Below, piece after piece: positions 8,943 to 16,063 of a stretch of DNA of 41,213 nt; the stretch's first letter is position 1, and every line of letters begins with the position of its first letter. Source of the stretch: CAYFMH01 sp964344165. GTDB taxonomy: Bacteria > Patescibacteriota > Gracilibacteria > UBA4473. The translations under genes were made by a program, and so were the position numbers. Location of the stretch: assembly GCA_964344165.1 (NCBI GenBank), contig CAYFMH010000005.1, positions 1 to 41,213 on the forward strand, given 5' to 3'. The notes beneath the pieces were generated by a model. The model ran no database searches. It was given only the letters and a program-made list of their open reading frames with translations, and was not told where the DNA came from.

Positions 8943-8981
8943 GAGTGGGTGTGTCATCAGACCACCCGCTCCTTTTGTTTT
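8942..8981 (+). terminator. Rho-independent terminator
   Basis: Stem ggag-gggtg (8942..8951) pairs with ccaccc-ctcc (8962..8972) around the loop tgtcatcaga, followed by a T-rich run (ttttgtttt). It ends the 8262-8942 transcript. Confidence 0.75.
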
Positions 8982-9030
8982 GTTGCACGAATGAAGTACT
9001 ATAATATCATATTATAATATAGTACTTTCC

Positions 9031-9172
9031 ACGCAGGCTCCATAGTCGCAAAGATCTGTGGAGCCATCTTGCATTATAGCTGCACAATCCTTCTTGACGT
9101 GCAGGCTCCATAGTTCCCGAGTCCTCGGGACTGTGGAGCCATTTTGCATTATAACTCCACAATCCTTCATTG
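9031..9172. repeat. Two tandem ~70-bp repeat units, each with a hairpin
   Basis: Unit 1 (about 9031..9095) and unit 2 (about 9098..9172) share gcaggctccatagt, tgtggagccat, ttgcattata and cacaatccttc. In each, ggctccatag pairs with ctgtggagcc (9036..9045/9056..9065; 9104..9113/9131..9140). Unit 2 has an extra cccgag/ctcggg inner stem that unit 1 lacks. Conserved flanks with changing hairpin tips suggest a repetitive element or structured RNA. Open frames on either strand here are repeat artefacts. Confidence 0.6.
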
Positions 9173-9217
9173 TTTTTTCTCAGAGTTTTTACGGAATTAT
9201 GGAACTTGCGGTGTATC

Positions 9218-9287
9218 TTAAGCAGGACGGGATAACATATCCCGTCCGAAATGTTTTGGAGCAATTTTAAAAATTGCTCCTGCTTAA
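9218..9287 (+). promoter_or_regulatory. Predicted three-way-junction RNA just upstream of sufB
   Basis: The outer arms ttaagcagga (9218..9227) and tcctgcttaa (9278..9287) are perfect complements. They enclose two further perfect hairpins: gacgggata/tatcccgtc (9226..9234/9238..9246) and ggagcaattt/aaattgctcc (9258..9267/9271..9280). The structure ends 22 bases before the sufB ATG, so it would lie in the leader and could control translation or stability. It matches no riboswitch I know. It could instead be a mobile palindromic element. Confidence 0.5.
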
Positions 9288-9309
9288 AAATAATGCTACA
9301 AGAAAACTG

Positions 9310-10716
9310 ATGTTCCCCGATCCAAAAGTCGATTTCCAATCCCTCTCTAAACTCGACCTCGAAAAGGCCGATGATCAGTCGTATACGGGGAAATATAAAA
9401 AAGGCCTTACCGAAGATCTGGTCCGGCAGATTTCTGCCAGCAAAAAAGAACCAGACTGGGTGCTCGAGCACCGACTAAAAGCACTAAAAAGATTCAACGA
9501 AATGCCCATGCCGGAGTGGGGACCAGACATTTCTGGATTGGATGTGGATCAGATCCGATTTTTCGCTTCCGCCAGTGATAAGGCCCATGCCAAAACCTGG
9601 GAAGAAGTAGATCCGAAAATCAAACGCACGTTTGAAAGATTGAAGATTCCAGAAGCCGAACGAGCAATGTTGGCCGGAGTAGGAGCCCAGTACGAATCAG
9701 AAAATATTTATCATAATCTCAAACCACAATGGGAAAAGAAAGGAATTATCTTTGAAGATTTCGATACCGCAATCCAGAAATATCCCGACCTGGTGCAAAA
9801 ATATTTTTCCAAGTGTGTGCCGATGGCTGATCACAAGTTCGCCGCACTGCATTATGCGGTTTTCTCCGGGGGGACCTTTCTTTATGTCCCAGAGGAAGTG
9901 GAAGTGGATCAGCCCTTGCAGGCGTACTTCCGGATGAATGCGATCAATCAGGGGCAGTTCGAGCACACGCTGATCATAATCGAGCCAGGAGCCCAAGCGC
10001 ACTACATCGAGGGATGTTCCGCCCCCAAGTATGGATCTCAGGCTCTGCATGCCGGATGTGTGGAGGTTTTTGTAGGGGCAGGAGCCTCTTTTCGCTATTC
10101 ATCAGTCGAGAACTGGTCGAAGGATACGTATAATTTGAACACCAAACGGGCTATCGTGCAGACCGGTGGTTCGGTCGAATGGATTGGAGGGAATCTGGGA
10201 TCAGGAGTGACGATGCTCTATCCTTGTTCCCTGTTGGTCGGTGATCGGTCTCGAGCCAATCATTTAGGGGTCGCTTTTGCTGCGGAAGGACAAAATCAGG
10301 ATACCGGGGCCAAAGTAATCGTTTCCGGAAAAAACTGTCGGGCCAATGTCACGAGTAAGAGTCTGTCCAAGGCCGGAGGAATTACGACCTACCGAGGAAA
10401 CGCTGAGGTCAAGAGCTCGGCTGAAAACGTCGTGATCAATGTGCGATGTGATGCGCTTATGCTGGATGATCAATCGATCTCTGATACGATTCCTCAGATT
10501 ATAGCGGAAAATAGTTCTGCTCAAATTACCCATGAGGCGAGTGCTGGAAAGATTGCTCAGGAGATTCTTTTTTTCTTCGAGTCTCGTGGGATAGATGCAG
10601 AAACGGCCAAAGGGATGATTGTGAACGGGTTCCTCGATGAGGTGGTGAAAACTTTGCCACTGGAATATGCGGTGGAGCTCAATCGTTTGATTGAGATGGA
10701 AATGGAAGAAAATTAA
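9310..10716 (+). CDS. sufB: SufB, Fe-S cluster assembly scaffold
   Basis: SufB is the scaffold subunit of the SufBC2D complex, on which iron-sulfur clusters are built. The sequence is typical across its length: AKTWEEVDPKIKRTFERL, VYHNLKPQWEKKG-like YHNLKPQWEKKGI, FSGGTFLYVPEEVEV, a beta-helical core (HYIEGCSAPKYGS, LHAGCVEVFVGAGASFRYS) and the C-terminal motif VRCDALMLDDQSISDT with the conserved cysteine. It ends in the family's MEYALELNRLIE-like LEYAVELNRLIEMEM. From ATG 9310 it has 468 residues, normal for SufB. An in-frame TTG at 9274 falls inside the leader hairpin, so I prefer 9310. The sufD-like gene follows after 39 bases. No sufC, sufS or sufU is in the window. Confidence 0.95.
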   Translation: MFPDPKVDFQSLSKLDLEKADDQSYTGKYKKGLTEDLVRQISASKKEPDWVLEHRLKALKRFNEMPMPEWGPDISGLDVDQIRFFASASDKAHAKTWEEVDPKIKRTFERLKIPEAERAMLAGVGAQYESENIYHNLKPQWEKKGIIFEDFDTAIQKYPDLVQKYFSKCVPMADHKFAALHYAVFSGGTFLYVPEEVEVDQPLQAYFRMNAINQGQFEHTLIIIEPGAQAHYIEGCSAPKYGSQALHAGCVEVFVGAGASFRYSSVENWSKDTYNLNTKRAIVQTGGSVEWIGGNLGSGVTMLYPCSLLVGDRSRANHLGVAFAAEGQNQDTGAKVIVSGKNCRANVTSKSLSKAGGITTYRGNAEVKSSAENVVINVRCDALMLDDQSISDTIPQIIAENSSAQITHEASAGKIAQEILFFFESRGIDAETAKGMIVNGFLDEVVKTLPLEYAVELNRLIEMEMEEN

Positions 10717-10755
10717 TTCAAAAATCAAAATTCAAAGTTCAAAATTTTGGAAAAT

Positions 10756-11286
10756 ATGAAGATAACAAATCCTTCAGGAACGAAAAAGGTAAACGTGAAA
10801 GCAGATGAAAATCTGAAAATTTTTCTTGAGGATTTTGAATTTGGATCTCGAAGTTTTGAATTGGAAGTAAATTTGCAGGGAGACAATACTCAGTGTGAGA
10901 TCATCGGTCGAGTCCAAACCACCGGAAAAGACCAGAAATCCTGGAAAGTGATACAAAAGATTTCTGGGAAAAATCAGGTGGCGAAGATTGATCTCCATGG
11001 GACGGCGGAGGAGGAAAGCCAGTTAAACTTCGATGGAGCCGCGGTTCTAGCCTCTACATCTGAGGGGGCCGAAGTCAGTGTAAGTGAAAAAATTTGGCTT
11101 TTTGATCAGGCGAAGGGGAAATCCCTCCCAGTGCTTACCGTCAAAACTGATCGGGTAAAATCCGCTCATCATTCTGCGGCGATCATGCAGATGGATGCAG
11201 AGTTACTCTTTTTTGCTGAGAGTCGAGGGATATCAGAAAAAGAAGCGAAGGCGTTACTGAAGCAGGGGTTTTTGAAAATCACTTGA
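10756..11286 (+). CDS. Miniature SufD-like protein (C-terminal SufBD domain)
   Basis: The C-terminal half is clearly of the SufB/SufD family: TDRVKSAHHSAAIMQMDAEL then LFFAESRGISEKEAKALLKQGFLKIT, matching the SufD C-terminus with the functionally important histidine (HH in SAHHSA). The N-terminal half is a short beta-rich segment (ENLKIFLEDFEFGS, FELEVNLQGDNTQ). At 176 residues it is well under half of a normal SufD (~420), lacking the N-terminal helical domain and much of the beta-helix. It follows sufB directly, so it is likely its SufD partner. The start at ATG 10756 is preferred to a TTG at 10747. The 39-base spacer is filler of the type attcaaaaatcaaaattc. Confidence 0.8.
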   Translation: MKITNPSGTKKVNVKADENLKIFLEDFEFGSRSFELEVNLQGDNTQCEIIGRVQTTGKDQKSWKVIQKISGKNQVAKIDLHGTAEEESQLNFDGAAVLASTSEGAEVSVSEKIWLFDQAKGKSLPVLTVKTDRVKSAHHSAAIMQMDAELLFFAESRGISEKEAKALLKQGFLKIT

Positions 11287-11311
11287 AAACAAGTAACACT
11301 TGTGTTACACT
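11284..11311 (+). promoter_or_regulatory. Promoter and palindromic operator of the toxin-antitoxin pair
   Basis: TTGAAA (11284..11289) and TACACT (11306..11311) are 16 bases apart. The inverted repeat gtaaca-cttg-tgttac at 11293..11308 fills the spacer and overlaps the -10 box, as expected for autorepression by an antitoxin or toxin-antitoxin complex. The -35 box overlaps the stop codon of the sufD-like gene. Confidence 0.6.
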
Positions 11312-11339
11312 TTTGGTGGTAATTTTTAAAAAATAAATC

Positions 11340-11561
11340 ATGCCAACTACAAAGAAGCGCGTCAACATCACGCCCACAGAGGATACTTATGTTTTTTTGG
11401 CACAAATTGCAGAAAGAGATGGTGTTCCTGTTTCTGCAAAAGCTTTACAGCTGCTTCAGATCGCCCTTGAAATTGAAGAAGATACTTATTTTAGCAAGCT
11501 GGGAGATGAAATAGTTTCAAAAAATAGAAAGTTTTATTCTCATGAAGAAGCTTGGTCATGA
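11340..11561 (+). CDS. Antitoxin, ribbon-helix-helix type (RelB/DUF6290-like)
   Basis: This 73-residue protein has the pattern of RHH antitoxins: a basic beta strand (KKRVNITPTEDTYVFL), helix A (LAQIAERDG), the turn VPVSAKAL and helix B (LQLLQIALEIEED), then an acidic toxin-binding tail ending in FYSHEEAWS. Its stop overlaps the toxin start by four bases (ATGA), giving translational coupling. It should neutralise the toxin and repress its own promoter through the palindrome upstream. Confidence 0.85.
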   Translation: MPTTKKRVNITPTEDTYVFLAQIAERDGVPVSAKALQLLQIALEIEEDTYFSKLGDEIVSKNRKFYSHEEAWS

Positions 11562-11833
11562 AATATATTTTGAAATACAGCGAGATCGTTGTAAAAAAAG
11601 ATATTCCTGCACTTCCTGAAAATTTGAAACCACTTATAAAAACAGTCATTGAAGGAAAACTTACTTTTGAACCAGCAATTTTTGGTAAGCCACTGCGAAA
11701 GTCTTTAAAAGGTTGTCGAAGGCTTCGGGTTCAGGATTACAGAGTAGTTTTTCGGATGGAAAAAAAGACAGTGGAAATTTTAGCGATTCGTCATCGGTCA
11801 GAAGTTTATGAGCAGATGGAAAAAAGGGTTTAA
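11558..11833 (+). CDS. RelE/ParE-family toxin
   Basis: The 91-residue protein matches the RelE fold: KYILKYSEIVVKKDIPALP, then the motif GKPLRKSLKGCRRLRVQDYR followed by VVFRMEKKTVEILAIRHRSEVYEQ. The basic residues in LKGCRRLRVQDYRVVFR and the late RHRSEVY are those expected for an mRNA-cleaving RelE-type toxin. The ATG at 11558 overlaps the antitoxin stop; an in-frame TTG two codons earlier is disfavoured. ParE-type gyrase poisoning is an alternative activity because the folds are the same. Confidence 0.88.
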   Translation: MKYILKYSEIVVKKDIPALPENLKPLIKTVIEGKLTFEPAIFGKPLRKSLKGCRRLRVQDYRVVFRMEKKTVEILAIRHRSEVYEQMEKRV

Positions 11834-11839
11834 AAAAGT

Positions 11840-12169
11840 TTAGTGCCGCACTTCTACTTCATTACTCTCAGAAAAAATTTCCTCTGTCCGTGGATCATGG
11901 ATGATTGCTTGAAAGATATCGCCAATTTTGATTTCTGTTTTTTCACGGAGTCTCACTTCAGCTCTTTCGTCAGAAAACCAAACTCGGATGGGATTGTATT
12001 TTTGATCAGTTGGTTTTCGTGCGCTGAAGACCGGGCATCCGCTCTTACTCGTGAAGGGGATCTGGGGGCAGAGATCTACAGCATCCTTGACCCCGTCGAG
12101 GTCGGTATCGAGCGTGGATTGGGCGAAAGCCAAACTAAGAAGAAGTACTGGAATCAGAAGAAAGTACAT
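11840..12169 (-). CDS. Small secreted protein with a thrombospondin type 3-like calcium motif
   Basis: The N-terminus is a signal peptide (MYFLLIPVLLLSLAFA). It is followed by the calcium-binding motif DTDLDGVKDAVDLCPQIP and a second cysteine (SGCPVF), as in TSP3/OmpA-linker repeats. A ~60-residue beta-rich tail follows (NPIRVWFSDERAEVRLREKTE, IIHDPRTEEIF) with no known domain. At 109 residues it carries only about one repeat and no OmpA domain. It is convergent with the toxin gene, only 6 bases apart, and on the opposite strand from the glycosyltransferase. Confidence 0.7.
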   Translation of the reverse strand: MYFLLIPVLLLSLAFAQSTLDTDLDGVKDAVDLCPQIPFTSKSGCPVFSARKPTDQKYNPIRVWFSDERAEVRLREKTEIKIGDIFQAIIHDPRTEEIFSESNEVEVRH

Positions 12170-12197
12170 TTTTTAAAATTTATTGATGACTATATCA

Positions 12198-12230
12198 TAC
12201 CCCCTCTAGCTCCCCCTGCAAGGGGGAGAA
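12198..12230. repeat. Dispersed GC-rich palindrome
   Basis: The near-perfect palindrome ctccccctgcaagggggag (12210..12228) is preceded by accccctcta. A second copy of the palindrome core lies at ~7116..7135. It lies in the divergent spacer between the TSP3-like protein and the glycosyltransferase. Confidence 0.6.
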
Positions 12231-12249
12231 AACGAGAGGTGTTTTTCAA

Positions 12250-12278
12250 TTTTGCTTTCCGCTCAGGAAGCGTACAAT
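12250..12278 (+). promoter_or_regulatory. Promoter of the glycosyltransferase, predicted leaderless
   Basis: TACAAT at 12273..12278 lies 7 bases before the ATG at 12286. The -35 element is weak (ttttgc at 12250..12255, 17-base spacing). No ribosome binding site is possible in the remaining leader. Confidence 0.4.
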
Positions 12279-12285
12279 TGTCCCG

Positions 12286-13434
12286 ATGGCCAACATAAAA
12301 AATTTAAAGCCGGAGAGCACGTTTTTTCTCGATCAGGGAGAGTTTCTCGGAGGAGCAGAACGATTTCTGATTGATTTTTTACTCAGCCTGTCTGACTTCG
12401 AACGAAAAAAAGTACTTCCCATGATCATCGGGGGGAAAAATGAAAAATACCGTGAAGCGTTGCCTGATAATATTTTTGAAGATTTTATGTATCCGGCTGT
12501 CAAAAAGCATAAATTTATTGCCACTTTTCGTCTGCTCTGGGCCGCACGAAAGCTAAAAGTATTAGCCGAAAAAAAGGGAGCCGTTCGATTTTTTTCCAAC
12601 ACCCCGAGGACGCATTTTGTCATGTATCTGGCGAAGAAATTTTTTCGGATAAAAGGAACCTGGATATGCATGTTTCATGATTTTACGGTTCCCAAATTTT
12701 TGGTGAAAAAAATTGGGGCAACGGCGGATATTTTGATCGCTAATTCTGTGCCGACTCGAAACTTCCTTCGGGCTCGGATAGATCCAGCGCATTACGAAAA
12801 AATCCGGATCGTGGAAAATGGAATTGATTTCAAAAAAATCCCCCAGGGAACGATATCAAAGTGTGTGAAAAATATTTTGATTCTCGGGAGAATTGATCCG
12901 AGGAAAGGGCAGTTTTTTGCACTGGAAGCCGCTCAGAAATTAAAAAAAACAAATCCGGATTTGCAGTTTCAGGTAGTCGGAAGTCCGGTCGAGGCAGATC
13001 CAGCGACGATGGCATATGATCAGAAGTGTCGTGATTTTGTCCGTGCCAAAAAACTCAAAAATGTCCGATTTATCGTGGAGGTAGATGATCCATTTCGTGA
13101 AATTGAGAAATCTGATTTGGTTTTATTTTTGCCGACAGAACCAGAGACTTTTGGTCGAGTAGTGATTGAAGCTTTGGCACTCAATAAATTAGTTATTTCT
13201 TTTGATGAGACCGGGCCGAGAGAGATTATCAAGGGGTATGAAAACTTTTTGGGCCAAATCCAGACGAGTCTTTTGGTAGAAAAAGAGGCTGAAGCCCTAG
13301 CTCAAAAAATTCAGTTTTTTGTGAATAATCCGGTAGAAATATTATCTTTTACCGAAAACACTCGTGCCTACATAGAACAAAACTATGCTTTGGCAGAAAC
13401 GAAGAAGAGGTTGTTGGGTTTATTGTTGGGATAG
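12286..13434 (+). CDS. Glycosyltransferase, GT4 family (GT-B fold)
   Basis: This retaining glycosyltransferase transfers a sugar from a nucleotide donor to a cell-envelope acceptor. Evidence: the N-terminal acceptor domain has FFLDQGEFLGGAERFLID (the GG-AER loop). The linker KIRIVENGIDFKKI is typical of the family. The C-terminal donor domain has ILILGRIDPRKGQFFALEAA and the E-x7-E motif EPETFGRVVIEALAL, followed by ISFDETGPREII. Length 382 aa is normal. There is no membrane segment, so it acts at the cytoplasmic face. No other sugar genes surround it, so acceptor and product are unknown. Confidence 0.9.
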   Translation: MANIKNLKPESTFFLDQGEFLGGAERFLIDFLLSLSDFERKKVLPMIIGGKNEKYREALPDNIFEDFMYPAVKKHKFIATFRLLWAARKLKVLAEKKGAVRFFSNTPRTHFVMYLAKKFFRIKGTWICMFHDFTVPKFLVKKIGATADILIANSVPTRNFLRARIDPAHYEKIRIVENGIDFKKIPQGTISKCVKNILILGRIDPRKGQFFALEAAQKLKKTNPDLQFQVVGSPVEADPATMAYDQKCRDFVRAKKLKNVRFIVEVDDPFREIEKSDLVLFLPTEPETFGRVVIEALALNKLVISFDETGPREIIKGYENFLGQIQTSLLVEKEAEALAQKIQFFVNNPVEILSFTENTRAYIEQNYALAETKKRLLGLLLG

Positions 13435-13534
13435 CAACAAAAAGAATTCAAAAATCAAAAAGCAAAATTCAAAATAATGGAATGCTCTTAAAAACTATAA
13501 TCTAAGAACTATGAACTAAAAACTATGAATCAAC

Positions 13535-13963
13535 TTATTTCTTAATCTTCTTCGCAATCGTTTTTACTTCTTTGTGGAGCTCGTTTTTTAGTTCTTTCCC
13601 TTTTTTGGCCGCAGATTTTTTTAGCTCTTCAGCTGCTTCGTGAGCATCAGAGGAGAGTGTTTCAAGCCGTTGTCGGACAATTTCTTGTCCTTCGGCGCTG
13701 AGACTTTTTGCTTTTTCTACGAAGTCTCCAAATTGTTTTTTTCCATACTGAACGAGTTGTTGGACATCTTCTGATTCTTTGGCCCATTGAGTTACTTCTT
13801 CGATTGCTTCTAGATCTACATTTTTACATTCGTTGAAGAGTACTTTTAGTGGTTCTTCTGATTTGGAGAGTTCTTTTCGGAGTTCTTTTCCTGGACGTTG
13901 AGCAAAAAGAAGTCCATAAACCATCCCTGCCGAAGCCGCAATTAGATACTTTAAACCTTTCAT
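13535..13963 (-). CDS. YtxH-like protein
   Basis: The N-terminus has one hydrophobic helix (LKYLIAASAGMVYGLLFA) followed directly by QRPGKELRKEL, the characteristic join of YtxH-domain proteins (TM then 'P-G-K-E-x-R'). The remainder is a long charged amphipathic helix region ending in lysine-rich KTIAKKIKK. At 142 residues it has the family's usual size. YtxH proteins are small membrane-anchored proteins linked to general stress in Firmicutes; the role here is unknown. Convergent with the glycosyltransferase across a filler-rich spacer (13440..13530). Confidence 0.8.
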   Translation of the reverse strand: MKGLKYLIAASAGMVYGLLFAQRPGKELRKELSKSEEPLKVLFNECKNVDLEAIEEVTQWAKESEDVQQLVQYGKKQFGDFVEKAKSLSAEGQEIVRQRLETLSSDAHEAAEELKKSAAKKGKELKNELHKEVKTIAKKIKK

Positions 13964-14230
13964 GTCTTCAACTTAGGACAAAAACAGTTTACAGGCAAGC
14001 AATTTTTTATAAAATTTAGACAGAAAAGAGAATTTTTAATTTTGTAATTTTTAATTTTATAAATAAATCTTCAGCCTTTGCTTTGTAAAAAAATAATTTC
14101 AAGCTTCGGCCGACAGGTAAATCTTAATTTTTAAAAAAGTCTTTTGTTTAGTGCTTAAAAATTAGAATTTATTTAAAAATTTGAGTTTAAAAATTAAAAA
14201 TTTCACTATTATTTTTTATTTATTTTTCCC
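13964..14230. other. AT-rich spacer with repeated filler words
   Basis: There is no gene. It is built of ttttaattttgtaatttttaatttt-type words and one copy of the dispersed element ttcggccgacaggtaa (14105..14120). A possible -10 (tattat, about 14209) lies close to the purE start. Confidence 0.5.
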
Positions 14231-14632
14231 ATGAGTGCACAAGTTGTTGTTATCTGCGGTTCTGAGGTTGATTTTCCTTTTGCTGAGGACAAAATCATTT
14301 CTCCCCTCAAAAAAGATTCTATCGTGACGGAGCTTTATGCCGCTTCGGCACACAAAGAACCTCAAAAAGTTCTCGAGTTGGTCGAACGATTTTCTGAAGA
14401 TCCAAAGGTTATTTTTATCACAATTGCCGGGCGATCAAATGCTTTGTCAGGTTTTGTTGGAGCTAACTCGAACAACATTACTATTGCCTGCCCTCCGCAC
14501 AAGAGTCTCGAAGAGTACATGGTTGATATCCATTCTACTCTGAGAATGCCGTCTAAGACTCCTGTTTTGACTGTGATTGATCCAGGAAACTGTGTCCTAG
14601 CCGTAAAAAGAATCATAAATTCTCAAAAATAA
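14231..14632 (+). CDS. purE: PurE, class II type (AIR carboxylase-like)
   Basis: PurE catalyses the carboxylation step from AIR to CAIR in purine synthesis. The sequence has the PurE fold motifs: VVICGSEVDFP (class I usually G-S-x-S-D), ASAHKEPQK, TIAGRSNALSGFVG and ACPPHKSLEE. SAHK instead of SAHR, AGRSN instead of AGGAAHLPG, and a CPP/..LRMPSKTPV ending are features of class II PurE, the enzyme of metazoa, some archaea and Treponema denticola that uses CO2 directly and needs no PurK. At 133 residues it is somewhat short. No other pur gene adjoins it, although purU and guaA are in the window. The short stem aagcct/aggctt at 14631..14648 may be a weak terminator. Confidence 0.82.
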   Translation: MSAQVVVICGSEVDFPFAEDKIISPLKKDSIVTELYAASAHKEPQKVLELVERFSEDPKVIFITIAGRSNALSGFVGANSNNITIACPPHKSLEEYMVDIHSTLRMPSKTPVLTVIDPGNCVLAVKRIINSQK

Positions 14633-14712
14633 GCCTTTGTTTAGGCTTTATACTTGCTTTTTTTCTCCAGATCATTATGTAATGGTTAACTCGCTAACCT
14701 ATTTTTTAAAAA

Positions 14713-16026
14713 ATGCCTAAATTTTATAAAGCCCCGATGGGAGCGGCAGATATTCTTCCAAACGACCATGACTTTTTTACGTTTCTCAAGAAAGTCATCC
14801 GGCATCGGTTTCGACAGTCTGGTTTTCGACGAATTTCTCCAGTGACTTTTGAGGAGACGGGGGTGTTTGCTCGGGCGTTGGGAGAGAAGTCTGAGATCAT
14901 AGAAAAAGAGCTTTTTTCTTTTTCTGATAGGCATGATCGGAGCTATTCATTGCGTCCGGAGATTACGACGGGAGTGGTTCGTTCTTTTATTGAACATCAA
15001 ATGAATGAAGGTCCGTTGCCAGTAGAACTTTATTATCTAGAGCGCTGTTTTCGGTTTGAGCGGGTTCGACCAGGGACGAAACGGCAGTTTTGGCAGCTTG
15101 GGGCAGAGGTGCTCGGAGAGAGTGATCCTTCGATCGATGCGCAGATTATTTATCTGGGGCATCGGATTTTGTCCGATCTTCAGATCCGAAAAAGCTGCAA
15201 GCTCAAAGTCAGCACAATGGGAAACGTCGAGGATCGAAAAAATTACATTGAGGCTTTAGCCAATTTTTATGCGGGGAAAGAACGAAGTATGACTCCTGAG
15301 AGCCAAGAGAAATTGAAGCAAAAAAAATATCTGGAACTTTTGGATCCCAAGAGTGAAGATGAAGAAATTTTGGTCGAAATGGCGCCAAAGATGATTGATT
15401 ATCTGTCCAAATCTTCCAAGCAGTTTTTTGAGACAACGCTGACGTATCTCGAGTCATTTGGGATCGCGTATCACATTGATTATTCACTCACGAGACCGCT
15501 GGATTATTATTCTCACACGATTTTTGAATTTTCTGAAATCGATACCAAAAACAAGATTTTGGTGGGGGGGCGATACGATGGTTTGATTGAGACTATGGGT
15601 GGACCAGCTTTGGGAGGGGCCGGGTTTTCTGCAGGAGTAGAGCGCGTAATTGCTCTCATGAAAAAACAAGGCATCGATGTGCCACACAAAGATGATCTTC
15701 AGATTTTTCTCGCGGCGACTGGCCCGATAGCCAAAAAAGAAGCCCTTCCCCTCCTGGTCAAACTTCGAGAGCATGGATTTCATGCAGTAGGAGTACTGGG
15801 AAAAACCGCCATGGGAGAGCAGCTCAAACGAGCTACTGAATTTGGAGTGCCTTATACGTTGTTGATGGGAGACATTGAAGTCAAAAAACAACAAGTAATT
15901 GTCCGGGATATGAAAACGGGGAAGCAAGAATGGGTCGATGTAGACAAAATTCTTGATAAGATGGATAAACTACTTGGAGCTCCGGAAATACTAGATACGA
16001 CGACTGATTTTCTCGGACACGAGTAA
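14713..16026 (+). CDS. hisS: Histidyl-tRNA synthetase
   Basis: This class II aminoacyl-tRNA synthetase charges tRNA-His. Motif regions are intact: SLRPEITTGVVRSFIEH (79-95), the motif 2 region ERCFRFERVRPGTKRQFWQL (110-129) and GAEVLGES after it, the HisA motif LTRPLDYYSHTIFEF, GGRYDGL, and motif 3 GGAGFSAGVERVIAL. The C-terminal anticodon-binding domain follows (LQIFLAATGPIAKKEALPLL). Length 437 aa is normal. It starts at ATG 14713 after AT-rich sequence without a Shine-Dalgarno motif, 80 bases downstream of purE on the same strand. Confidence 0.95.
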   Translation: MPKFYKAPMGAADILPNDHDFFTFLKKVIRHRFRQSGFRRISPVTFEETGVFARALGEKSEIIEKELFSFSDRHDRSYSLRPEITTGVVRSFIEHQMNEGPLPVELYYLERCFRFERVRPGTKRQFWQLGAEVLGESDPSIDAQIIYLGHRILSDLQIRKSCKLKVSTMGNVEDRKNYIEALANFYAGKERSMTPESQEKLKQKKYLELLDPKSEDEEILVEMAPKMIDYLSKSSKQFFETTLTYLESFGIAYHIDYSLTRPLDYYSHTIFEFSEIDTKNKILVGGRYDGLIETMGGPALGGAGFSAGVERVIALMKKQGIDVPHKDDLQIFLAATGPIAKKEALPLLVKLREHGFHAVGVLGKTAMGEQLKRATEFGVPYTLLMGDIEVKKQQVIVRDMKTGKQEWVDVDKILDKMDKLLGAPEILDTTTDFLGHE

Positions 16027-16063
16027 ATTCAATTATCAATCTTCAATCTACAATCTTCAGTTT

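Noticed and set aside
9274..9310. Upstream TTG as the sufB start
   Set aside because: It lies within the perfect ggagcaattt hairpin, and the added residues (LLLKNNATRKL) match nothing in SufB; ATG 9310 fits the family.
9007..9471. Open frames on both strands over 9007..9471
   Set aside because: The repeated peptides (GLWSYNAKWLH / GLCSYNARWLH) simply reflect the tandem DNA repeat, and the minus-strand frame overlaps sufB.
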